DNA of 6,986 nt from the NCBI GenBank assembly GCA_024640925.1, contig JAHEEB010000212.1, positions 1 through 6,986 of the forward strand, in the 5' to 3' direction. This document shows positions 1 to 6,734 of the stretch, piece by piece. A program made the translations under genes and the position numbers. Under the pieces are notes generated by a model. It was not told the DNA's origin. It saw nothing but the letters and a program-made list of their open reading frames with translations, and ran no database searches. The stretch is from Bacteroidota bacterium. GTDB taxonomy: Bacteria; Bacteroidota; Bacteroidia; Bacteroidales; UBA10428. The first letter of the stretch is position 1; every line of letters begins with the position of its first letter.

Positions 1-1730
1 AACAAGCAATTACTGCTGTGGAAAAGAAGCAAGAACCAAAAAAGGAAAAGAAAGAAGTACCCCAAACAAAAGCAGAAACTCCTGAAAAGGTGATTGACGA
101 AGTTAGGGATGAGGCTGATGATGATGCTGATGATACATCAGATAAGAAGCAACGTTCTCGCAGGCGGAGAGTTGAAAAAGTCAGTAGCAGTGCCGATTCA
201 AAACGAATTAGTGATGCTGTTGCCGAAGTTGAAGCAACGTTGAAAAAGTCTACTTATCCTGTTGAAAAGAAGATTGATTTTCAAATAGGTAAGAAAGAAG
301 ATAAGCCAAAAGAAGAAGAAATGCGACCAATTAAGATAAATCTTGCCACTAATTGGAAAAAAGAACCAAAAGAATATCGGGAACAAAAAGAATTTCGCGA
401 AATCAAAGATATTCCAGACAGATTTAATGTGAATGATATAAAAGATGATGATGATATAATTGATACTCAAGATTCCTGGGAAGTCCGCGAACCCAAAGAA
501 TCTGCTTACCGGGAAGAAAATACAAAATTTGAGCGTCAGATAACCTCGCAAAATGAAGTGAAAATTCGTTTTACTGAAGATAAGAAAAGCGATCCAAGCA
601 TGGATTTTGATGGTGTTATCAGTAATTCAGGTGTTCTTGAGATTATGCCGGATGGTTATGGATTTCTTCGTTCCGCCGATTACAATTATCTGAATTCACC
701 CGATGATATTTATGTTTCCCAATCTCAAATAAAACTTTTTGGCTTAAAAACAGGGGATACAGTAAGAGGTACAATCAGACCTCCAAAAGAAGGTGAAAAA
801 TATTTTCCTCTTATTAAAGTTGAAGAAATCAATGGCCGTGATCCTTCTTATATTCGTGACAGAGTTCCCTTTGATTACCTGACACCCCTTTTCCCTAATG
901 AAAAATTTGAACTATTAGGCAATGCAAGTACAAGCAATCTATCAGTCAGAGTGGTTGATATGTTTTCACCTATTGGTAAAGGTCAACGTGGTTTGATTGT
1001 TGCCCAGCCAAAAACAGGTAAAACTATTCTGCTTCAGGATATTGCCAATGCTATTGCGGCTAATCACCCCGAGGTATACCTTATGATATTGCTGATTGAT
1101 GAAAGACCTGAAGAAGTAACAGATATGGCCCGAAATGTGAGGGGTGAAGTTATTTCATCAACTTTCGACGAACCAGCTGAGCGTCATGTAAGAGTCTCAA
1201 ATATAGTGCTTGAAAAGGCAAAAAGAATGGTAGAATGCGGACATGATGTTGTTATTCTGCTCGATTCTATTACCCGTCTTGCTAGGGCATACAACACTGT
1301 TGCACCAGCTTCGGGTAAAGTTTTATCAGGTGGTGTTGATGCAAATGCACTTCATAAACCCAAGAGATTCTTTGGAGCAGCGCGTAATATTGAAAATGGT
1401 GGTTCACTTACAATCATAGCCACAGCCCTTACAGAAACAGGATCGAAAATGGATGAGGTTATTTTTGAGGAATTTAAGGGTACAGGTAATATGGAATTAC
1501 AGCTCGATCGTAAATTATCGAATCGTAGGGTGTTCCCTGCTGTTGACATTACTGCCTCAAGTACTCGTCGTGAAGATCTTCTGCTTGATAAAGAATCATT
1601 ATCTCGTATCTGGATAATCCGCAAATATCTGACAGATATGAATGCTGTCGAAGCTATGGAATTTATGCGAGATCGAATGCTTAAAACACAATCGAACGAA
1701 GAGTTTTTGTTAACCATGAATGGAGATTAA
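1..1730 (+). CDS. rho: Transcription termination factor Rho, 5'-partial, with long disordered N-terminal insertion
   Basis: Rho is a ring-shaped hexameric RNA-dependent ATPase that loads on nascent untranslated RNA and terminates transcription. The frame is open to the left edge (first full codon at 3), so the GTG at 18 is an internal valine codon and the true start lies upstream. About 200 visible codons (3 to roughly 620) are low-complexity and rich in Lys, Glu and Asp, with an acidic run followed by RSRRRR. The cold-shock-like RNA-binding domain begins near 627 and contains DGYGFLR (651-671). The ATPase core follows: Walker A AQPKTGKT (1002-1025), the catalytic-Glu region DERPEEV (1098-1118), Walker B ILLDSITR (1254-1277), the Q-loop [10 protein letters not shown], the R-loop KGTGN, and the arginine-finger region SSTRRED. 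The core aligns by memory with E. coli Rho almost without gaps. The helical Rho_N domain usual in the family is probably upstream of the window. An inserted charged region between Rho_N and the RNA-binding domain is known in Bacteroidota. Confidence 0.97.
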   Translation, partial: QAITAVEKKQEPKKEKKEVPQTKAETPEKVIDEVRDEADDDADDTSDKKQRSRRRRVEKVSSSADSKRISDAVAEVEATLKKSTYPVEKKIDFQIGKKEDKPKEEEMRPIKINLATNWKKEPKEYREQKEFREIKDIPDRFNVNDIKDDDDIIDTQDSWEVREPKESAYREENTKFERQITSQNEVKIRFTEDKKSDPSMDFDGVISNSGVLEIMPDGYGFLRSADYNYLNSPDDIYVSQSQIKLFGLKTGDTVRGTIRPPKEGEKYFPLIKVEEINGRDPSYIRDRVPFDYLTPLFPNEKFELLGNASTSNLSVRVVDMFSPIGKGQRGLIVAQPKTGKTILLQDIANAIAANHPEVYLMILLIDERPEEVTDMARNVRGEVISSTFDEPAERHVRVSNIVLEKAKRMVECGHDVVILLDSITRLARAYNTVAPASGKVLSGGVDANALHKPKRFFGAARNIENGGSLTIIATALTETGSKMDEVIFEEFKGTGNMELQLDRKLSNRRVFPAVDITASSTRREDLLLDKESLSRIWIIRKYLTDMNAVEAMEFMRDRMLKTQSNEEFLLTMNGD

Positions 1731-1736
1731 CATATG

Positions 1737-1768
1737 AAGAGCGGGAAATATCCGCTCTTTTTCTTTTT
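1737..1768 (+). terminator. Intrinsic terminator after rho
   Basis: A perfect 8-bp stem, AAGAGCGG (1737-1744) with CCGCTCTT (1752-1759), closes a 7-base loop and runs into a T-rich tract (TTTTTCTTTTT, interrupted by one C, 1758-1768). It starts 7 bases after the rho stop codon, so it should end the rho transcript and separate it from nifJ. Seen directly in the sequence; activity is inferred. Confidence 0.88.
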
Positions 1769-1837
1769 GCTTATTTGGATTCAAAATGAATAAGCTTTCA
1801 AGTGACGAAACAATACAAAAAATAAATTAAATTATAT

Positions 1838-1845
1838 TAATTTTG
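1838..1845 (+). promoter_or_regulatory. Candidate Bacteroidota-type -7 element for nifJ
   Basis: TAATTTTG is an exact match to the TAnnTTTG -7 consensus of the Bacteroidota primary sigma factor. It would place transcription start near 1850-1853 and give nifJ a leader of about 45 bases. I find no convincing TTTG-like -33 element at the expected distance upstream, and such matches occur by chance in AT-rich DNA. The support is the exact motif and its position between a terminator and a gene start. Confidence 0.45.
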
Positions 1846-1896
1846 TGCTTTCTTTTAAAAAGCATTGATTAAAATATTAATAATAAGCGTATTAGT

Positions 1897-4800
1897 ATGG
1901 CTAAAGACAAGAAATTTGTAACCTGTGACGGTAATTATGCTGCCGCGCATATTGCGTATATGTTTAGCGAAGTAGCAGCAATATTTCCAATTACGCCGTC
2001 ATCGACGATGGCCGAATATGTAGATGAATGGTCGGCCCAGGGAAAGAAGAATATTTTTGGTGAAGTAGTTAAAGTAACCGAAATGCAATCGGAAGGTGGA
2101 GCTGCAGGAGCAGTTCATGGTTCATTACAATCAGGTGCCCTCACCACAACATATACTGCTTCGCAGGGGTTGCTGCTGATGATACCAAATATGTATAAAA
2201 TTGCTGGAGAATTACTACCTGCAGTTTTCCATGTATCAGCTCGTAGTCTTGCTGCACAGGCATTGTCAATTTTTGGTGACCATAGCGATGTTATGAGCGC
2301 ACGCCAGACAGGTTTTGCAATGTTGGCTTCCGGCAGTGTTCAGGAAATTATGGATATTGCTGCTGTTTCTCATCTTTCAGCAATTAAATCCAGAGTGCCA
2401 TTCCTTCATTTTTTTGACGGCTTCCGCACATCTCATGAAATCCAGAAAGTTGAAGCTCCTTCTACTGAAGATATGAGTAAGCTTATTGATCATAATGCAC
2501 TTCAGGAATTTCGTAATCGTGCTCTTAATCCGGAACATCCTGTAACGAGAGGTACTGCTCAAAATCCTGATATTTATTTCCAGACTCGTGAAGCTGCCAA
2601 TAAATTCTACCTGGCAATTCCTGACCTGGTTGAAGAATATATGAAGGAAATTACAAAACTGACAGGTAGAGAATATCATCCCTTTACTTATTATGGTCAC
2701 CCCGAAGCAGAGAATATAGTTATTGCTATGGGTTCGATTACCTCAGTTCTGCAGGAAACAATAGATTACCTTAATGAACAGGGCCAGAAACTGGGTATGA
2801 TTTCAGTTCATCTGTATCGTCCTTTCTCGGCAAAATACTTCTTTAAGGTACTTCCGAAATCTGTGAAACGAATTGCAGTTCTCGATCGTACAAAAGAACC
2901 TGGAGCAAACGGAGAACCTCTTTACCTTGATATATGTGAATTATTCCAGGGCAAACAGAATGCTCCACTTATTGTTGGTGGCCGCTATGGATTAAGTTCA
3001 AAAGATACAACGCCTGCAATGATGGTTTCTGTTTACGAAAATCTTGCACAAAAAGAACCTAAAACCGGTTTTACTGTCGGTATTGTAGATGATGTAACTT
3101 TTACTTCTTTACCACTAAAAGAAGAAATCAGCATGTCCTCAAAAGGTACGTTCGAAGGAAAATTCTACGGAATTGGTGCTGATGGTACTGTCGGAGCAAA
3201 CAAAAATTCAATAAAAATTATTGGTGATTCTACTGATAAATATTGCCAGGCATATTTTGCTTACGACTCTAAGAAATCGGGTGGGGTGACAACTTCACAT
3301 CTTCGTTTTGGTGATAAACCTATTCGTTCTTCTTACCTTGTTAATACTCCTGATTTTGTAGCTTGTCATGTGCCTTCATATCTCGATAAATATGATATGC
3401 TAAGAGGTATAAAAAAAGGAGGTACTTTCTTATTAAACAGTATCTGGGATGCCGAAGAAACTAAAAAACGCCTTCCGGATTCAGTTAAAAAAGTACTTGC
3501 TGAAAAGGAGGTTAATTTTTATATAATAAATGGTACTAAAATTGCAACGGAAGTTGGACTGGGAAACCGCACCAATACCATTATGCAATCGGCATTCTTT
3601 AAAATTTCCAACGTAATTCCTTACGAAAAAGCTGTTGAAGAAATGAAAACGGCGAATAAAAAATCTTTCTCTAAGAAAGGGGAAGAAATTGTTAAGATGA
3701 ATAATCTGGCAGTTGATCGTGGAGGTGAAGTTGAAAAGGTAGAAATACCAAAAGAATGGGCAAAACTATCCATTTCTCAGAAGGCTAATTCAGATGCTGG
3801 TTTACCCGACTTTATAAGGACTGTGGTTGAACCTATGAACCTTTTAAAAGGTGATGATCTTCCAGTAAGTGTATTTGTTGGCCGAGAAGACGGAACTTTT
3901 CCAAATGGTACAACTCAATATGAAAAACGTGGTATTGCCGTTGATGTTCCAGAATGGCAATATGATAAATGTATCCAATGTACCCAATGTTCTTTTGTAT
4001 GCCCTCATGCATGTATTCGTCCATTCCTTTTCGATGAAGTGGAAGCATCAAAAGTACCTGCTGGTGTAAATCTTCTTGAAACAAAAGGTAAAGATACAGT
4101 TGGCTTAAAATTCAGGATTCAGGTTAGCCCTCTCGATTGTACAGGATGCGGTGTTTGTGCCGATGTTTGTCCTGCAAAAGAGAAAGCCCTTATAATGAAA
4201 CCTCTTGATTCTCAAGCTAAACAAATTGATAATTGGAATCATATAATTAAAAATGTTACTTACAAAACGGATCGTATTGATGCCAAAGCGTCTTTGAAAA
4301 ACAGTCAGTTTTCCCAACCACTCTTTGAGTTCTCTGGTGCATGTGCCGGTTGTGGAGAAACACCTTATATTAAATTGATTACTCAGCTTTTTGGAGACCG
4401 TATGATGGTTGCCAATGCTACTGGTTGTACTTCAATTTATGGCGGTTCTGCTCCATCGACTCCGTATACAATGAATGCGAAAGGGAAAGGCCCAGCTTGG
4501 GCAAATTCGCTTTTCGAAGATAATGCCGAGTATGGTTTAGGTATGGTTCTTGGTGTAGGAAAGCTTCGTGAGCGTATAGTACTTAAAATGAATGCTGCAA
4601 TGGTTGAGAATTCAGTTTCAGCTCTGACGGCAGAAATATTTAAAGAATATCTTGATTCTAGAAATCTTGCTGATGCATCGAAAGTTACTTCTGCAAAAGT
4701 TGTTGAGGCTCTTAAAAAAGAAAAAGCTCCAATTGCCAAAGAAATTCTTGAGTTAGAACAATACCTCATTAAAAAATCTGTATGGGTATTTGGTGGCGAT

Positions 4801-5436
4801 GGTTGGGCTTATGACATCGGCTATGGTGGACTGGATCACGTTCTGGCTTCAGGTGAAGATATAAATGTGCTGGTTGTTGATACTGAAGTATATTCCAATA
4901 CAGGTGGTCAAGCCTCAAAATCTACTCCGGTTGGAGCTGTGGCTAAATTTGCTGCCTCTGGAAAACGTATTCGTAAAAAAGATCTTGGCGCAATGGCTAT
5001 GACTTATGGTTATGTTTATGTTGCCCAGGTTGCTATTGGAGCAAATATGAATCATTACCTCAAGGTGTTGAAAGAAGCTGAAGAATATCCTGGACCATCA
5101 TTGATTATCGCCTATGCACCCTGTATTAACCATGGTTTGCGTGTTGGTATGAGTAAGTCAAACGATGAAGAAAAACGTGCAGTCGAATCAGGTTACTGGC
5201 ACTTATTCCGCTATAATCCTATGCTTGAACAAGAAGGAAAGAACCCATTCCAGCTCGACTCCAAGGAACCTGACTGGTCCAAATTCCAGGATTTCCTTAA
5301 AGGAGAGGTTCGTTATACATCTCTGATTAAAGCATTTCCTGGAGATGCAGCCGAACTATTTGCTGCAGCTGAGGTGAATTCGAAATGGCGTTATAATGGC
5401 TATAAGAGGTTGGCAGACATGAATTTCAGTAAATAA
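1897..5436 (+). CDS. nifJ: Pyruvate:ferredoxin (flavodoxin) oxidoreductase, single-chain, homodimeric type
   Basis: This cytoplasmic enzyme oxidises pyruvate with CoA to acetyl-CoA and CO2 and passes electrons to ferredoxin or flavodoxin, a central step of anaerobic metabolism. At 1179 residues it is complete. The N-terminal pyruvate/TPP domain (about 1-260) has FPITPSSTM with T33, QSEGGAAGA with E66, and HVSAR with R116, each two residues after Thr31, Glu64 and Arg114 of the Desulfocurvus (Desulfovibrio) africanus enzyme. The transketolase-C-like and CoA-binding domains follow (to about 630). The ferredoxin-like domain carries two CxxCxxCxxxCP motifs: C692/C695/C698/C702 and C748/C751/C754/C758. 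The catalytic-side cluster ligands are C816, C819, C844 and C1076, with spacing nearly identical to that enzyme. TPP/Mg binding is at G967-D968-G969 through N1001. The ATG at 1897 lacks a Shine-Dalgarno sequence, as is usual in Bacteroidota, but sits directly before the expected N-terminus. The gene stands alone between two terminators. It lacks the C-terminal extension of the D. africanus protein (1232 residues). Confidence 0.98.
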   Translation: MAKDKKFVTCDGNYAAAHIAYMFSEVAAIFPITPSSTMAEYVDEWSAQGKKNIFGEVVKVTEMQSEGGAAGAVHGSLQSGALTTTYTASQGLLLMIPNMYKIAGELLPAVFHVSARSLAAQALSIFGDHSDVMSARQTGFAMLASGSVQEIMDIAAVSHLSAIKSRVPFLHFFDGFRTSHEIQKVEAPSTEDMSKLIDHNALQEFRNRALNPEHPVTRGTAQNPDIYFQTREAANKFYLAIPDLVEEYMKEITKLTGREYHPFTYYGHPEAENIVIAMGSITSVLQETIDYLNEQGQKLGMISVHLYRPFSAKYFFKVLPKSVKRIAVLDRTKEPGANGEPLYLDICELFQGKQNAPLIVGGRYGLSSKDTTPAMMVSVYENLAQKEPKTGFTVGIVDDVTFTSLPLKEEISMSSKGTFEGKFYGIGADGTVGANKNSIKIIGDSTDKYCQAYFAYDSKKSGGVTTSHLRFGDKPIRSSYLVNTPDFVACHVPSYLDKYDMLRGIKKGGTFLLNSIWDAEETKKRLPDSVKKVLAEKEVNFYIINGTKIATEVGLGNRTNTIMQSAFFKISNVIPYEKAVEEMKTANKKSFSKKGEEIVKMNNLAVDRGGEVEKVEIPKEWAKLSISQKANSDAGLPDFIRTVVEPMNLLKGDDLPVSVFVGREDGTFPNGTTQYEKRGIAVDVPEWQYDKCIQCTQCSFVCPHACIRPFLFDEVEASKVPAGVNLLETKGKDTVGLKFRIQVSPLDCTGCGVCADVCPAKEKALIMKPLDSQAKQIDNWNHIIKNVTYKTDRIDAKASLKNSQFSQPLFEFSGACAGCGETPYIKLITQLFGDRMMVANATGCTSIYGGSAPSTPYTMNAKGKGPAWANSLFEDNAEYGLGMVLGVGKLRERIVLKMNAAMVENSVSALTAEIFKEYLDSRNLADASKVTSAKVVEALKKEKAPIAKEILELEQYLIKKSVWVFGGDGWAYDIGYGGLDHVLASGEDINVLVVDTEVYSNTGGQASKSTPVGAVAKFAASGKRIRKKDLGAMAMTYGYVYVAQVAIGANMNHYLKVLKEAEEYPGPSLIIAYAPCINHGLRVGMSKSNDEEKRAVESGYWHLFRYNPMLEQEGKNPFQLDSKEPDWSKFQDFLKGEVRYTSLIKAFPGDAAELFAAAEVNSKWRYNGYKRLADMNFSK

Positions 5437-5453
5437 AATAATTTATTTTATTC

Positions 5454-5486
5454 AAAAAGGTGGCTATTTCAAGCCACCTTTTTTTT
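5454..5486 (+). terminator. Intrinsic terminator after nifJ
   Basis: A perfect 12-bp inverted repeat, AAAAAGGTGGCT (5454-5465) and AGCCACCTTTTT (5472-5483), encloses a 6-base loop (ATTTCA). The right arm merges into eight consecutive T residues (5479-5486). It lies 17 bases after the nifJ stop codon. The A tract on its left also makes it a possible terminator on the opposite strand, but no gene there needs one. Confidence 0.93.
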
Positions 5487-5511
5487 ATCAAACAAACTGC
5501 AAGAAACAGTA

Positions 5512-5519
5512 TATATTTG
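5512..5519 (+). promoter_or_regulatory. Candidate -7 element for the ruvX-def operon
   Basis: TATATTTG matches the Bacteroidota TAnnTTTG -7 consensus exactly and lies between the nifJ terminator and the ruvX start. It predicts transcription start near 5524-5527, only about 7-10 bases before the GTG start codon, so the mRNA would be almost leaderless. A clear -33 element is not visible; the region about 20 bases upstream overlaps the end of the nifJ terminator. Confidence 0.5.
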
Positions 5520-5533
5520 CAAACAAAAACAAA

Positions 5534-5953
5534 GTGGGACGTATATTGGCTATTGATTATGGACGAAAAAGAACCGGACTTGCAGTAACAGATCCTTTGC
5601 GGATCATTGCAAATGGTCTCGATACAGTCCCTTCTAATTCACTCTTTGATTTTTTGAAAAATTATTTTGAAAGAGAAATTGTTGATATAATTGTTGTAGG
5701 TTATCCAGTGCAAATGAACAATCAACCTTCAGAATCTGTTATTTATGTAAATGATTTTCTGAAAAACTTTAAAAATAAATTTCCGGATAAGGATGTTCAG
5801 CTTTATGATGAACGTTTTACTTCAAAAATGGCTTTTCAGACTATGATTGATGGAGGATTAAAGAAAGAACAACGAAAAAACAAAGAAATGATTGACAAAA
5901 TAAGCGCAACAATCCTTTTACAGTCTTTTATGGAATCGATAAACAGAAAATAA
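5534..5953 (+). CDS. ruvX: RuvX/YqgF-family nuclease (putative pre-16S rRNA nuclease / Holliday junction resolvase)
   Basis: A small RNase H-fold nuclease of 139 residues, the usual family length. Family members process the 5' end of 16S rRNA (E. coli YqgF) or resolve Holliday junctions (mycobacterial RuvX); the sequence does not decide between these roles. Visible motifs are ILAIDYG with acidic D8 at the N-terminus, VVGYP (54-58), QMNNQPSE (60-67), YDERFTS (91-97, with D92 and E93) and DKISATILLQ (121-130, with D121), so the acidic active-site set looks complete. The start is GTG at 5534: it places the Gly-Arg-Ile-Leu strand at the normal N-terminus, and no ATG, GTG or TTG occurs in frame between it and the nifJ terminator. 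There is no Shine-Dalgarno sequence; the upstream bases are A-rich. It lies 14 bases before def and is probably co-transcribed with it. Confidence 0.93.
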   Translation: MGRILAIDYGRKRTGLAVTDPLRIIANGLDTVPSNSLFDFLKNYFEREIVDIIVVGYPVQMNNQPSESVIYVNDFLKNFKNKFPDKDVQLYDERFTSKMAFQTMIDGGLKKEQRKNKEMIDKISATILLQSFMESINRK

Positions 5954-5967
5954 TAAAGATTAATTTC

Positions 5968-6522
5968 ATGATATATCCGGTTGTATTATATGGTTCACCA
6001 ATGTTGAGGAAAGTCTCAAAAGAAATAGATAAAAATCATAAAGATTTAGACAAACTTATTAAGGATATGTTCGAAACAATGGAAGTTTCGGAGGGAGTTG
6101 GTTTGGCAGCTCCTCAGATTGGAAAATCATTAAGGCTTTTTGTTATCGATACTACTCCCATGGCCGAGGATGATCCTTCGCTGGAAGGATTTCGTAAAGC
6201 TTTTATTAATCCAACGATTATAGAAGAATCAGGTACACCATGGAAATTTGTTGAAGGATGTTTGAGCCTTCCGGAAATCAGGGAAGAGGTTGAAAGGCCT
6301 TCTGTCGTTAAAATCCAGTATTACGACGAGAATTTTGATTTCCACGAAGAGACTTATGATGGTATTAAAGCACGTGTAATTCAGCATGAATATGACCATC
6401 TTGAAGGGCGTTTGTTAATTGATAATGTATCGGCCCTCAGGAGAAAATTATTAAAAGGTAAACTATCCAATATTATTAAAGGCAAATTTGATGTTGGATA
6501 TAAAACAAAGATTATTAAGTGA
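5968..6522 (+). CDS. def: Peptide deformylase
   Basis: Peptide deformylase removes the formyl group from the N-terminal methionine of nascent proteins at the ribosome exit, using a bound metal, usually Fe2+. All three family motifs are intact in this 184-residue protein: GVGLAAPQIG (43-52), EGCLS (96-100) with metal ligand C98, and QHEYDHL (139-145) with metal ligands H140 and H144 and catalytic E141. The short acidic insert between motifs 1 and 2 and the Lys-rich C-terminal tail (about 155-184) resemble Bacteroidota deformylases. The ATG at 5968 begins the canonical first strand (MIYPVVLYG). It follows ruvX by 14 bases with no terminator or promoter between, so a two-gene operon is likely. 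The stop TGA (6520-6522) lies inside the first, shortened unit of the downstream heptamer array, but changes in array copy number would leave the protein unchanged. Confidence 0.97.
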   Translation: MIYPVVLYGSPMLRKVSKEIDKNHKDLDKLIKDMFETMEVSEGVGLAAPQIGKSLRLFVIDTTPMAEDDPSLEGFRKAFINPTIIEESGTPWKFVEGCLSLPEIREEVERPSVVKIQYYDENFDFHEETYDGIKARVIQHEYDHLEGRLLIDNVSALRRKLLKGKLSNIIKGKFDVGYKTKIIK

Positions 6523-6585
6523 AAGTGAAAAGTGAAAAGTGAAAAGTGAAAAGTGAAAAGTGAAAAGTGAAAAGTGAAAAGTGAA
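6519..6585 (+). repeat. Heptanucleotide tandem repeat (GTGAAAA)n overlapping the def stop codon
   Basis: Eight perfect copies of GTGAAAA begin at 6525, 6532, 6539, 6546, 6553, 6560, 6567 and 6574. They are preceded by a six-base copy GTGAAA (6519-6524), which supplies the end of the last def codon and its TGA stop, and followed by a partial GTGAA (6581-6585). Each unit contains TGA, so with a 7-base period the array has stops in all three forward frames and is open only on the reverse strand. It resembles the short tandemly repeated sequences found in intergenic regions of some bacterial genomes. Function is unknown; copy number is probably variable through replication slippage. Confidence 0.97.
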
Positions 6586-6640
6586 TTACTTAATTAACTC
6601 TTCAGGTTTTATGAGTCTGCTGTACGTAATATGAAATGTG

Positions 6641-6648
6641 TATTTTTG
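6641..6648 (+). promoter_or_regulatory. Weak candidate -7 element in the def-tssD gap
   Basis: TATTTTTG matches TAnnTTTG exactly on the + strand, but no gene follows on that strand. A transcript started near 6655 would run about 60-70 bases into the hairpin at 6678-6712. There is no clear -33 element, and about one such match is expected by chance in this much AT-rich intergenic sequence, so this is weak support for a small RNA. Confidence 0.2.
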
Positions 6649-6677
6649 CCTTAAAAGTTTACATATATGATAATACC

Positions 6678-6722
6678 CTATTAGCCCGAAATATTTTATT
6701 TTGGGCTAATAGATTGTTTTAG
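6678..6722 (+). terminator. Long hairpin between convergent def and tssD, probable but weak terminator
   Basis: CTATTAGCCC (6678-6687) pairs perfectly with GGGCTAATAG (6703-6712). The stem extends inward by one G-T wobble and four A/T pairs to a five-base ATTTT loop, giving about 15 bp. On the + strand it is followed by ATTGTTTTAG, only moderately T-rich; on the - strand the sequence after the hairpin is not T-rich. Its position between two converging genes suggests it ends transcription, most plausibly of the ruvX-def operon, but it lacks the clean T tract of the two other terminators here. Confidence 0.5.
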
Positions 6723-6734
6723 AGTCACTTGACT

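Noticed and set aside
198..551. Reverse-strand frame of 117 codons inside rho.
   Set aside because: It is the complement of the Lys/Glu-rich region, which gives a meaningless Phe/Ile-rich peptide; the forward frame continues into an intact Rho protein.
1352..1717. Reverse-strand frame of 121 codons opposite the rho ATPase core.
   Set aside because: Shadow of a highly conserved coding region; the peptide has no recognisable domain and there is no promoter or separate gene context.
1734..1793. A 19-codon frame starting at ATG 1734 just after rho, with a GGAG eight bases upstream and a Lys-rich then hydrophobic peptide.
   Set aside because: It runs through the rho terminator hairpin and its T tract; the Phe/Leu-rich stretch is explained by the poly-T run, so it is most likely chance.
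1846..1864. Small hairpin TGCTTT/AAAGCA in the nifJ leader as a possible riboswitch or attenuator.
   Set aside because: A 6-bp AT-rich stem is expected by chance, and no known riboswitch core is recognisable in the 50-base leader.
3833..4769. Several frames of 66-110 codons on both strands within nifJ.
   Set aside because: All lie within the iron-sulfur and TPP regions of an intact nifJ frame whose motifs are fully accounted for.
6519..6585. Heptamer array considered as a CRISPR array or a plasmid-type iteron origin.
   Set aside because: Units are 7 bases with no spacers, far shorter than CRISPR repeats or typical iterons of about 20 bases, and there are no cas or replication genes nearby.
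6678..6712. Hairpin considered as the terminal inverted repeats of a small mobile element or an attachment site.
   Set aside because: The arms are separated by only 15 bases, no target-site duplication flanks them, and no integrase or transposase is visible; a terminator-like role fits better.
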